Positions 17,345 to 26,200 of a stretch of DNA of 64,000 nt are shown here, one piece after another (positions within the stretch are counted from its first letter, which is position 1; each line of letters begins with the position of its first letter). The position numbers were made by a program, and so were the translations under genes. The notes under the pieces were generated by a model, which saw only the letters and a program-made list of their open reading frames with translations, was not told where the DNA came from and did no database searches. The stretch is from positions 992,001 through 1,056,000 of the forward strand of contig NZ_CP025803.1 of NCBI RefSeq assembly GCF_003352065.1, written 5' to 3'. This DNA is from Sulfitobacter sp. SK011 (lineage in GTDB: Bacteria; Pseudomonadota; Alphaproteobacteria; Rhodobacterales; Rhodobacteraceae).

Positions 17345-18010
17345 TGCCTTGCATCACGCGTTTGCGATTGTGACAAGTTTTTTTGCGACTGCTGTGATGA
17401 CGACCTTGTGCGGTTTGGCCGCCTTGCGCAGCCGATCTGCTAAGGATTTTAGGACTGGATTGTGATTGCTCGCGACGAGAGCGGCCTGGTACGTCACGTG
17501 CCGCAATAGTCGTCATCCGCCACCGATGGCACGTTTGCCGCGCATGGCACCACTGTCATGAGCAAAGGGCGCGAGGCCGGTCAGAGCTGCGGTCTGTTCG
17601 CCAATAATTTGGCCGAGTTCCGGCATCTCAGCGATCAGCATTGTGCTAGCAACCGGACCGATGCCGGGAATGGAGCGCAGGATCTTGACGGTTCTGGTCA
17701 GCTCCGTATTTGAAGCGATAACGGCTTCAATCTGGCTTTTCGGTTCGGCGACCTGTTGATCTAGCAGGTCCTTGAGATCACCATCCATGACCGCGAACTT
17801 CTCGGCAGTTCCCGGTTTTCCGTGTGCCTTGATCTGCGCCACTAGCCGTTTTCGTGCTTCCAAAAGTTGACTGCGCTTTGCGGTCAATGCTCTGAAAAGA
17901 CGTAGTTTTTGGGCAGGCAGGGTGCGCCCCCACTTTGGGCCTGAATGCTAGGAAGCGGGCAATTAGTTCCCCGTCCATCCGGTCCGTCTTGGCCCGTGTC
18001 CCCCGGTTGG
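17345..18010 (-). pseudogene. IS110-family transposase remnant
   Basis: The central frame (17513-17887) contains ILRSIPGIGPVASTMLIAEMPELG and TGLAPFAHDSGAMRGKR, the C-terminal Transposase_20 domain of IS110/IS116. Upstream, DGELIARFLAFRP is in another frame; downstream, YQAALVASNHNPVLK and KPHKVVITAVAKKLVTIANA continue the family sequence in a third frame. At least two frameshifts and a stop make it dead, and the N-terminal DEDD part is mostly missing. Confidence 0.8.
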
Positions 18011-18361
18011 CTGCAAAGGCTCTAATCTGTGCGGGTGGTAATTGGCGTGTCTCTAAAGTTCCGGCGCTTCGCCATGTTTGTATCTCTTCAAAGGTTTGGG
18101 ATACACCTTAGATGACTGCCCAATTCCCTGGGACCACGTCAGTCAGAAGGGCGTAAACGGCTCATACTTGCGCCAGAATTGCGAAAGCATACTTCCGCAC
18201 CAATCGACCGAAATGGACCCAATTGGATCAATTTAAGCCAAAATTCTGCCAGATTTTGGAAATAGTTCTTGCCTAGGAAACAATACCGACGGCCGCATTT
18301 GCAATGCGTGCATTGGAGCGAAGCAGTGATAAAATCAATAAAAGCAGCGAAAATCTTAACA
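18011..18361. other. Gene-free stretch upstream of a histidine kinase
   Basis: About 350 bases after the IS110 relic. A weakly coding extension in the kinase frame (from 18269) lacks family signal. Nothing else supportable is seen. Confidence 0.35.
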
Positions 18362-20041
18362 ATGACCTCAGATCACTACAAACTGGCCGCTTTTGCCTTC
18401 GTGGTTGCGATTCTTACGTCTTTGATCTCAATAAACGGTCTTGGCAAGAGTTTTTTAGGGGAGAATCTGGCGAATGCATCTATTTACCTTCTCTTGATCG
18501 GGGTTCTGGTTGTGGCCGTTGCCAGACGTAGCCAGATTCTTTCGCTGCAAGCCGAAATTGTGCGAAAACAAGGACAGGAAATCGAACTCACGCACGCTGC
18601 TCTGAATGCACATGCGATGGTCTGTTTGACAGACGCCGATGGGATCATCACCTCAGTGAATGAAAATTTTGCAGAAAAATATGGATACAGTCAGTCCGAA
18701 TTGGCTGGAACTTCAATAAGTCGAGTTTACCGATACGGGATAAACGACCCAGTTTTTAGCGAGATTGGTAAAACGTTGAAAAGCGGCAGAATTTGGACCG
18801 GAGAAAACGAGGAGATCGCTTCAGACGGGTCGAAACTATTCATGCATTGCACAGTAGTCCCCATGATTGACCATCAAGGCCGCCATACGCGCACTGTTGC
18901 CATTCGCACTGACAACTCGGATTTTCATAGGGCGGAGAAAGCCCGCTTCTTGAAAGATCTTTTGGACCACCTGCAGGACGAAGTCTATATCTTCGACTCG
19001 AAGTCGTTGAAAATGGTCTACGCCAACCTTATCGCAATTTCGAACAGCGGCTGGGAAGGCTCTGACCTGCAACAAAAAACCATAATTGATGCGGACCCAA
19101 AGATGGAAGAACGCTTGTTCCGAAACCACGTTTTACCGCTAATCAAGGGCGAAAAAACAGTGGTCAGTATCGATGTGAAACGCGGCGAGCTGTTGGGCGA
19201 GATAAGTACTCGTTTATATACCGGGGACGATGGCCAAACGCTCTTCGTTTCAGTCTTGCGTGACAACACCGAACGCAGGCAAATGGAACAAGCCAGGATG
19301 GAATCCGTCTCAGTCGTGAGCCATGAATTGAGGACGCCCCTTACTTCAATCAAGGGGGCCCTTCGCTTACTCAATTCTGGCGCATTGGGGAGATTTGATG
19401 ACAAGTCCGAATCAATTCTTGACATAGCTTCCCGAAACACAGAAAGACTGCTGCTCGTTGTTGACGGTATTCTTGACCTGGAAAAAATGCGCGCAGGAAA
19501 GATGGAATACACGAAGGCCAGTGTAGATCTGGTGAGTTTTGTTAAAGACGTCGTCGCGATGAGCAAGGGATATGGTGATGAGCACGGTGTGGAAATTGAG
19601 TTTCAAAGCGATCTGATAACCGCCTATGCAGAAATTTCTGCCGAGCGAATTATGCAGGTCCTATCGAACCTTCTATCGAATGCAATAAAACATTCCCTTA
19701 GCGAAGGAAAAGTGCGCGTTAAACTTTCTAACGAAAAAGGTTTTTGGAGAGTTTCCGTTAGCGATGATGGACCTGGCATCCCCGAAAGCGACCGAAATGC
19801 TGTCTTTGAAAGCTTTTCGCAGCTTGTGAGCCACGATGGAAAAAAACGGAAGGGCACAGGTTTAGGCCTCGCGATTTCGCAAAAAATTGTCAACGCGCAT
19901 GATGGGATTATTGACTACACTAGTGAGGTAGGAAAAGGTGCAACGTTCTTTGTCAATCTGCCATTTCCACCTAGTATGAACCTGTTGGAAAAGACAACAT
20001 ACGCAATGAACGCAGGCCTTGGGGGAGAAGGCGTTTCTTAG
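18362..20041 (+). CDS. Membrane PAS-domain sensor histidine kinase
   Basis: 559 residues from ATG 18362, which begins just before the first membrane helix (9-27); a second helix spans about 41-56. Two PAS-like regions (about 78-190 and 197-305) follow; the first contains DADGIITSVNENFAEKYGYS. HisKA with phospho-acceptor His321 in SVVSHELRTPL; HATPase with N-box LSNAIKH, DDGPGIPE and GTGLGLAIS. No attached receiver, so the phosphate must go to a separate regulator; the receiver and Hpt genes at 21640-23448 are the nearest candidates. Signal unknown. Confidence 0.9.
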   Translation: MTSDHYKLAAFAFVVAILTSLISINGLGKSFLGENLANASIYLLLIGVLVVAVARRSQILSLQAEIVRKQGQEIELTHAALNAHAMVCLTDADGIITSVNENFAEKYGYSQSELAGTSISRVYRYGINDPVFSEIGKTLKSGRIWTGENEEIASDGSKLFMHCTVVPMIDHQGRHTRTVAIRTDNSDFHRAEKARFLKDLLDHLQDEVYIFDSKSLKMVYANLIAISNSGWEGSDLQQKTIIDADPKMEERLFRNHVLPLIKGEKTVVSIDVKRGELLGEISTRLYTGDDGQTLFVSVLRDNTERRQMEQARMESVSVVSHELRTPLTSIKGALRLLNSGALGRFDDKSESILDIASRNTERLLLVVDGILDLEKMRAGKMEYTKASVDLVSFVKDVVAMSKGYGDEHGVEIEFQSDLITAYAEISAERIMQVLSNLLSNAIKHSLSEGKVRVKLSNEKGFWRVSVSDDGPGIPESDRNAVFESFSQLVSHDGKKRKGTGLGLAISQKIVNAHDGIIDYTSEVGKGATFFVNLPFPPSMNLLEKTTYAMNAGLGGEGVS

Positions 20042-20472
20042 CGATAATACTCCGCAATTGATCTTTGGGGGCTCGCTTGATGATGAGCGCCTTTTTGCGC
20101 GTCCGTGAACTCCGATGCTTTCATGCGTTTCCACTCCTCTCTTATCCAAGGAAAATTTTGCGGATAACTCTAACCACAAACGAGGACTTTTGTAGGGATC
20201 ACATCAAGTCATATTATTGAATGTCCATATGACGACTAGGAATCCAGAGCGAGGAACATCGCAGTTCATGGTTTCCGCTGAGTTGCAGTCTTGCTGAATG
20301 ACTGTGGCTGACTACTGAAAGACAATCGTGTCGAAGGTTTTTGGCGACGTAACAGGCTCAAAACACCAAAAGGCACCCCAGAAGGGGTGGGTCTGAATGA
20401 TTGAACTTTTGTCCAACGTCGCTCTAAGGAATCTGACAATGTTTGGTCGTAAGTCTTAGTTGTAGTGCTCTC
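20042..20472. other. Gene-free stretch
   Basis: About 430 bases between the kinase and the convergent hypothetical gene. No supportable gene or structured repeat seen. Confidence 0.35.
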
Positions 20473-21243
20473 TTACGCAATCAAACAAATACTGCGGTGG
20501 GAGGGATCGTCATCACCGATATTAACCATGTATAACGGCATAAAGAGCGACACAACATCTGCAAGTGCCGCCGAGATGCAATCAATTGATAGATTTGGCC
20601 CTTCATATTTTCTTTCTATTGCGAAAGAGTCGCAATAGTTAGATATAGCTTTTGATTGAAGCCTTGAACAATCATTGATGTCAATACTGAACCGGGTCTG
20701 CTCAACTGGGGGGCGGTGTCGGGCAACGCTCCAGGAAACGGAGCTGGTGTCCTTCCAGTCAAGTTCTCCACCTTGGTTATCCAAATTGTGTAACAGCGAC
20801 TCAAAAACACCAGGTACCTCATAATGGATGGTTGTCCAGAACTCGGTACTTTTCTGAGCCGACGAAAACCCGCATACGGATAGGCCATACTTCACTTGCT
20901 TAGATGTGAATTCTACGAATATCTTCGGGCGTGGGTTTGACTTCTTAGGCCACTCCAAGAACCGAATTTCCAACCACAGTCGTCTTGGTCTGAATCGAAC
21001 ACTCGTCGGAGACGATACGCATGGCAATGCGCGGTAGCCGACAGCTCCAATCGGAGTTAGTAGATCCGTCAGTCGTTCTCCAAGTCGGCTTAATGTACTG
21101 CAAGCTTGCCTAATCGCGTGACGGTCTACTGGCTGCTGTTCCGTCGCGCTCCCGTCTTGTTGGTTCCACAACGTGTCAATCAGCATAAAATCAACATGGC
21201 GACCACTCATTCTGGGACCTATATGATCTAAGGTCATTTCCAT
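20473..21243 (-). CDS. Hypothetical protein, family not recognised
   Basis: 256 residues from ATG 21243 (a second ATG two codons later is possible). No signal peptide or membrane helix. The central part (about 80-150) alternates strand-like stretches, RFRPRRLWLEIRFLEWP and PKIFVEFTSKQVKYGLSV, then FWTTIHYEVPGVFESLL; the C-terminal half has paired cysteines and charged segments. It stands alone between two-component genes on the opposite strand. I cannot assign a function; an enzyme or an accessory-region protein are both possible. Confidence 0.6.
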   Translation of the reverse strand: MEMTLDHIGPRMSGRHVDFMLIDTLWNQQDGSATEQQPVDRHAIRQACSTLSRLGERLTDLLTPIGAVGYRALPCVSSPTSVRFRPRRLWLEIRFLEWPKKSNPRPKIFVEFTSKQVKYGLSVCGFSSAQKSTEFWTTIHYEVPGVFESLLHNLDNQGGELDWKDTSSVSWSVARHRPPVEQTRFSIDINDCSRLQSKAISNYCDSFAIERKYEGPNLSIDCISAALADVVSLFMPLYMVNIGDDDPSHRSICLIA

Positions 21244-21639
21244 GTTAAAGCTCTTTCACCGCGAGACAGCACAGAGCATCAATTCAGTATTAGGCTTTTG
21301 TGAGGCACATTTGTAGCAAAACTGAGACGTCTGTTCGGTAACTTCATGTGATATTGCGAGGTTTCTTTCTACCAAGGAAATGCCTTTGAATGTCGAAACA
21401 TCTGAATTGTGTGCTGCCGTCCCTTTTCCAATAGTAATCCACTATCGTGCTAGGTTAGTTAAATGATTCAAAACATCTCGCGGCTTGTGACTCCCCTTAG
21501 TTTGCACAAGAATTCACGCTTTTTTAGAGAATATTGCGGTTTGCCCCAATTTAGCCACTTTTCCCCTTCAGGTTGATACTGGGCATCTTTGCACCCGCCT
21601 CAACAATGTAGACCGAATGGTTAGAAGTACGGAGCAAAC
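21244..21639. other. Divergent intergenic region
   Basis: About 400 bases between the start of the hypothetical gene and the start of the response-regulator gene, transcribed away from each other. It should carry both promoters, but I see no confident operator or -35/-10 pair. Confidence 0.35.
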
Positions 21640-22629
21640 ATGAGAATTCTGGCAGTTGATGACGACCCTATCATACTCGAACTATTGGCACAGTTTGCAA
21701 TCACTGTAGGTAATCATGATCTTGAAACGGCATTGTCGGGTACTGAAGCACTGGAAATTGCTAATTCTGCCGGAAGTGTTCCCTTTGACTGTTTCCTCTT
21801 TGACATTCAGATGCCTGAAATGGACGGCATTCAGCTTACTCAAACTATCCGCCGTTCACCTCGCTACGCCGATACGCCGATCTTGATGCTGACGGCGATG
21901 TCAGACAAACGTCACGTTGATGCAGCTTTCTCTGCCGGTGCAACCGACTATGTGACGAAACCGTTTGAAGTGTTGGAGCTCAAGGCGCGGCTTGGTTTGG
22001 TGGAGAATTTGGTTCAGGCGCGCCAATCGCGGACGAAGAAGGTCTTTGCTACTCAAGGTATTTCTGCGACTTCGCAACCTTACATTCCAGCAGGCCGTTT
22101 GGAGATTTTTGAACCGATTTCCATCTATGATGTAGACAATGTCATTGAAATTGTGGCGTTAGAAAATTATGTGGCACAACTTTCGCGGAGTACGCTTTTT
22201 GGATCTACAGCCTTTGCATTCACAATCCGTAAGGTCGAAGAGCATTATCAGACGATGTCGGCTTTTGAGTTTCACGGCTTGGTGTCCGACGTGGCTGAAG
22301 TGATTTCTGATACTCTAGCGGGTCGTCAGTTCTTGATGTCTTATGCTGGTAGCGGAACATTTGTCTGCGTCACTGAAAGCGGATGGCGTCCTGATATGTC
22401 GGCTTTGATGGACGCGGTGAACCTTTCGCTATCGCGAACTGAGTTGTATGGCAGGGGAGGTCAGAAATTGCATGTGCGGGTCAGTGCGGGCGAGGCTATT
22501 AGGCTGGTTTGGAAATCGGGGAATTCTTTGATGGAAGCTCTCGCTGCTGCCCACGTATCTGCGGAAGCAGCAAGTACATCACATGAAAGGGGATTGAAGG
22601 ATTTATGGATGGTAGAGCAGCGGGCGTGA
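21640..22629 (+). CDS. Response regulator with uncharacterised GGDEF-like C-terminal domain
   Basis: 329 residues. A full receiver domain (1-122) has acidic pocket D7-D9, phospho-acceptor Asp55 in LFDIQMPEMDG, Thr85 and Lys107 (TKPFE). After a linker comes a domain of about 190 residues (VDNVIEIVALENYVAQLSR to HVSAEAAS) with the alternating helix/strand order of a diguanylate-cyclase-like fold, but with no GGDEF or I-site motif, so it is probably not a cyclase. It overlaps the Hpt gene, forming a phosphorelay pair. A decayed copy of the C-terminal domain lies at 16284. Confidence 0.85.
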   Translation: MRILAVDDDPIILELLAQFAITVGNHDLETALSGTEALEIANSAGSVPFDCFLFDIQMPEMDGIQLTQTIRRSPRYADTPILMLTAMSDKRHVDAAFSAGATDYVTKPFEVLELKARLGLVENLVQARQSRTKKVFATQGISATSQPYIPAGRLEIFEPISIYDVDNVIEIVALENYVAQLSRSTLFGSTAFAFTIRKVEEHYQTMSAFEFHGLVSDVAEVISDTLAGRQFLMSYAGSGTFVCVTESGWRPDMSALMDAVNLSLSRTELYGRGGQKLHVRVSAGEAIRLVWKSGNSLMEALAAAHVSAEAASTSHERGLKDLWMVEQRA

Positions 22630-22985
22630 AAGACATAGTTGGATCGCTACCTGGTATTGAAAAGGTCAGAACTCGATTTCTGGCTCTTCTAAAGGAACGC
22701 CAAGGTACTATTGCGCATCACGCGGTGACTGCTTGGCATAGCACAGATCCGAAAGAAGTGCGTAATAATTTAGAGTCGGCGCAGAATATCTTGCATAAGA
22801 TTTCCGGCACGGCTGGATCACTTGGGTTTGCTCCACTTGGCTGTGCTGCCCGTGATTGTGAGAACGGCATAATTGACCATATTGAAGGCATAAATGGGAA
22901 TATGGCGGCATTTCCTCAGGAGATAATAAACCGTTTGGATATGTTCATCTCTTTGAGCCAATCCGTGCTCAATTCAAAAGCATAG
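22605..22985 (+). CDS. Hpt (histidine phosphotransfer) protein
   Basis: 126 residues, all-helical, with the phosphorylatable His64 in ILHKISGTAGSLGF. The ATG at 22605 is preceded by GAAGGATTT and overlaps the regulator gene by 25 bases; a GTG at 22626 would give a GTGA overlap instead. The protein should shuttle phosphate between kinases and the receivers at 21640 and 23074. Confidence 0.88.
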   Translation: MDGRAAGVKDIVGSLPGIEKVRTRFLALLKERQGTIAHHAVTAWHSTDPKEVRNNLESAQNILHKISGTAGSLGFAPLGCAARDCENGIIDHIEGINGNMAAFPQEIINRLDMFISLSQSVLNSKA

Positions 22986-23073
22986 AGATCCAGTCGAACA
23001 CCCTCAATTGCGACGGCTTTAATCAAAGATAGCTCTGGAATTAAAAACAGTATTGCTTTTAGCATCAATGATA

Positions 23074-23448
23074 TCAGACGGATTTCTTCATGGCCTGCTT
23101 GATCTGCTCAGGCAATGCCATCGGATCAAACGGTTTGCTGATCACATCCGCGGCACCGACCCGCATTAACTCTTCAATCTCCGAATGTTGGGCGCGCGCG
23201 GTCATAAAGATCGCGGGCACTTTGGCAAGGGTTGGTTGTTCTCGCATCTTGTCCAGAGTTTGGCGACCGTTCAATCCCGGCATCATCATGTCCAGTAGGA
23301 ATACATCGGGAGTGTAGGATTTTACTTGCGCCAACGCCTCTTCACCGGAGCTACATTGGAGTACCTCAAATTCACCTGACAGATCCAATGCCATCAGGGC
23401 TATCTCCCGAATGTCTGGGTCGTCCTCTACGTGCAACAACTTGATCAT
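23074..23448 (-). CDS. Single-domain (CheY-like) response regulator
   Basis: 124 residues from ATG 23448, chosen for AAAGGA seven bases upstream. Acidic pocket E8-D10, phospho-acceptor Asp53 (LLDMMMPGLNG), Thr83 and Lys105 (SKPFD). There is no output domain, so it works by protein contact or as a phosphate sink. It is convergent with the Hpt gene. Directly upstream on its strand is a decayed kinase remnant that may have been its partner. Confidence 0.9.
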   Translation of the reverse strand: MIKLLHVEDDPDIREIALMALDLSGEFEVLQCSSGEEALAQVKSYTPDVFLLDMMMPGLNGRQTLDKMREQPTLAKVPAIFMTARAQHSEIEELMRVGAADVISKPFDPMALPEQIKQAMKKSV

Positions 23449-23518
23449 GTCGGTCCTTTCGGTTAGGCGGTGGATTTGTCTCGGGCGCGCTATTGAAGGC
23501 GATGTTGTAAGGTAATCT

Positions 23519-23830
23519 TCAAGAAGGGTTGAAATAGCGTTTTGTAGCATTGCCTTCGTCGATTTCACAACCAATTTCACCGCCCAATTTCTCAGCATTT
23601 GCCTTGTAAATAGTCAGGTTTGGCCCTGTATCACCTACACTTTCGATGCCAGAATTAACCATGTCAGCTAAACTTTCAACAGTTTGGTGTTGTTCCTGCT
23701 GCGAAATGCCAGGACCTTCGGACACGGTCCAGCCCAGCGGATAACCCGGAATGCGCAAAATATTTCGCATTCCGGCATTTTCCAAGAAAAGTATACTTTT
23801 TAAATATCGGACCAAGGGCCGCGCTATCAA
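23519..23830 (-). pseudogene. Decayed histidine-kinase ATPase remnant
   Basis: The frame carries a mangled HATPase C-terminus: WTVSEGPGISQQEQ resembles the G1 box (VSDxGPGI), DTGPNLTIYKANAEKLGGEIG resembles the G2 box GTGLGLTI region with the following helix, and DEGNATKRYF resembles EGxGTTFYF. G2 residues are substituted and the HisKA part is missing. It precedes the receiver gene on the same strand, the place where a cognate kinase would stand. Confidence 0.45.
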
Positions 23831-24108
23831 TTACGATAAGGGTACATTAAATCGATGAACTGCCAATGTGGTAATCCCCCGTTTTTTGGGAGGGGGGGCG
23901 TCAGTAATGTCCATCTCTTCATATTGGACGCATCTTAGCAAACTGTCCAATTTTGCCGGGCTAATTCAAGGTGCAGTTGTCTGGGGTAATGCTCAGAACC
24001 TAGAAAGTATTAATTGAAAGCCAACTACAGGTTGCACAATCAGAAGTAGTCATTTAGCTTGGTCTTTGCAATCCAAAGAATTGGGTTCAATATTAGGGCG
24101 GCAAGTCT

Positions 24109-25203
24109 ATGAATTTTCAGTTAAATCCTGCGGCCCGCATGTCGAATGATGATCTGACGCTGGCCCTTGCCACCCTAAAGGCATGGGCAGCAACAGCCAG
24201 CAAAGCCGAGGTTGACGCGCTGGACCCTGCGCTTGCGCGTCTGCTTGAGGCCGGACACTCCTATCCATCCTTCAACCGCACCTATCCAGACGATTTTGTC
24301 GCGGGCGACAATTACAAAGCGACGATGCCTGATCTGCAAAACGGTCCCAGCAGCCTGATCCGTGGGGCCAAGCAACAAATTCAGCATGTGGGCATCAGCA
24401 ATTTTCGCCTGCCGATCCGGTTTCACACCCGCGATGGCGGTGATCTGACGCTTGAGACGTCCATCACCGGCTCGGTGAGCCTTGAAGCGGATAAAAAAGG
24501 CATCAACATGTCGCGCATCATGCGCAGTTTCTACAAACATGCGGAATCCACCTTTAGCTTTGAGGTCATCGAGGCGGCGCTGGACGATTACAAGGCTGAT
24601 CTGGACAGTCTGGATGCCCGCATTCAGATGCGGTTCTCCTTTCCGATGAAGATCGAAAGCCTGCGTTCGGGTCTGAGTGGCTATCAGTATTACGACATCG
24701 CGCTTGAGCTGGTCGAACAGCGCGGCGCGCGTCAGAAGATCGTACATCTGGACTATGTCTATTCCAGCACCTGCCCCTGTTCTTTGGAATTGTCTGAACA
24801 TGCCCGTGAAACGCGCGGTCAGTTGGCCACGCCCCATTCGCAGCGGTCCGTGGCCCGGATCTCTGCCGAGGTGAACTTTGATGAGGATTGCCTGTGGTTC
24901 GAGGATTTGATCGAAGCATGCCGCCGCGCGGTGCCCACCGAAACGCAGGTGATGGTCAAACGGGAAGACGAGCAGGCCTTTGCCGAGTTGAATGCCGCCA
25001 ATCCAATCTTTGTCGAAGATGCGGCGCGGCTTTTTTGCGAACAGCTTCATGCAGAACGCCGGGTTGGTGATTTTCGTGTCATCGCCAGCCATCAGGAAAG
25101 CCTGCACAGCCATGATGCCATCAGCATCCTGACCGAGGGAGAGACATTCGAGATGAACAGCATTGATCCAAAACTCTTTAACACGCTGTTTCATGTGGGA
25201 TGA
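24109..25203 (+). CDS. folE2: GTP cyclohydrolase I, FolE2 type
   Basis: 364 residues, the full length of FolE2, a member of the T-fold superfamily. It converts GTP to 7,8-dihydroneopterin triphosphate, the first step of folate synthesis, without the zinc dependence of FolE. Family marks: VGISNFRLPI, the FSFPMKIESL strand, YSSTCPCSLELSEHA with the catalytic cysteine region, and HSHDAI near the C-terminus. It is a single gene, flanked by decayed and signalling genes. In many bacteria folE2 is induced by zinc limitation; I see no clear Zur box upstream. Confidence 0.95.
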   Translation: MNFQLNPAARMSNDDLTLALATLKAWAATASKAEVDALDPALARLLEAGHSYPSFNRTYPDDFVAGDNYKATMPDLQNGPSSLIRGAKQQIQHVGISNFRLPIRFHTRDGGDLTLETSITGSVSLEADKKGINMSRIMRSFYKHAESTFSFEVIEAALDDYKADLDSLDARIQMRFSFPMKIESLRSGLSGYQYYDIALELVEQRGARQKIVHLDYVYSSTCPCSLELSEHARETRGQLATPHSQRSVARISAEVNFDEDCLWFEDLIEACRRAVPTETQVMVKREDEQAFAELNAANPIFVEDAARLFCEQLHAERRVGDFRVIASHQESLHSHDAISILTEGETFEMNSIDPKLFNTLFHVG

Positions 25204-25477
25204 GGTCAAGACTAAGTGCGCACCATTCACAGGTCACATAAATAACCGAGAGCCATTGCCTTATTAGACAAAACTGCATAACCTAAGGTAGAGGTTTTTG
25301 GGTGACAAGTCACGCCCATTTCAAACACTAGTACAGTTGTCACCCGAACAATATTTGACCTCACAAGAGGAAAGGTCCTCGTAAACTTTCAATCGACTGT
25401 AGGTTAGGCGAAAGCACGTAAGCAGTAATATTTGCAAAGATAAGCTACCTGCCTCTTCTAATTTTAAGGCCGTATTA

Positions 25478-26200
25478 ATGCCACTTGCTAGGATTAATAA
25501 TCGACTATTACACTTCGTTCACATTCCCAAGACTGGCGGATCCGGCATAACGGATTATATGAGAAGGAAAGGGAAAGTAGCCCTCTATTCAAGAGAAGAA
25601 TTGGAATGGTCGCACACCACGCCGCAGCACATGGCATTTGATGTCAGGAACATCCTGTTGCCAGATGGCTTTGCTGACGCATCGTTCGCAATCCTCCGAA
25701 ATCCACTTGAAAGACTACTGAGTGAATATCGCTACCGAGCAACAAGATATTGCGGTGGGAGCAACAAGATCGGCAAAGTTTCTAAAAATGATAAGTTGAC
25801 TGTAGAGTTAGACTGGAATGAAAAATTCTACGGTACTTTTGGCGAATGGGTCAACGTCGTTTTCGAGAAATGCCTTGCTGACCCATATGCCTGCGATAAT
25901 CATATAAGGCCACAAGTTGATTTTGTCGGGAGAAATTTAAACATTTTTCTGTTCGAACGCGGGTTAGAGAAAGTCTTAGAATGGATTGATTTAATTACTG
26001 ATACGAACCGGCTTTCAGCCTCTCTAGATCGGAATGAAAGTAATAAAATCAGAATTGAGGTGTCAGATCGAGACTTGGAGAGAATTAGAGAATTCTATAA
26101 ATGCGATTACGATTTGATCAATTCTCTGAAACACTCCTCAGCGGACTGCCAAATAATTGAGCAGATAAACCAAAATTTGGATCCAATTTCAGTTATCTAA
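25478..26200 (+). CDS. Sulfotransferase family 2-like protein
   Basis: 240 residues. LLHFVHIPKTGGSGITDYM is the PAPS 5'-phosphosulfate loop of Sulfotransfer_2, and FAILRNPLERLLSEYRY is the 3'-phosphate-binding strand with Arg and Ser. These proteins transfer sulfate to carbohydrate acceptors in eukaryotes; bacterial members are often linked to surface polysaccharides. Acceptor unknown. Its stop overlaps the end of the convergent kinase gene by four bases. The AT-rich coding sequence differs from folE2 next door, which suggests acquisition by transfer. Confidence 0.82.
   Translation: MPLARINNRLLHFVHIPKTGGSGITDYMRRKGKVALYSREELEWSHTTPQHMAFDVRNILLPDGFADASFAILRNPLERLLSEYRYRATRYCGGSNKIGKVSKNDKLTVELDWNEKFYGTFGEWVNVVFEKCLADPYACDNHIRPQVDFVGRNLNIFLFERGLEKVLEWIDLITDTNRLSASLDRNESNKIRIEVSDRDLERIREFYKCDYDLINSLKHSSADCQIIEQINQNLDPISVI

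Noticed and set aside
20710..20732. TGTCGGGCAA (complement TTGCCCGACA) inside the hypothetical gene
   Set aside because: Lies in an intact coding frame, without stem-loop or 3' block.
24175..25230. Long antisense open frame of about 350 codons opposite folE2
   Set aside because: It is the mirror of a highly conserved enzyme gene; composition is that of a codon shadow and there is no ribosome site.
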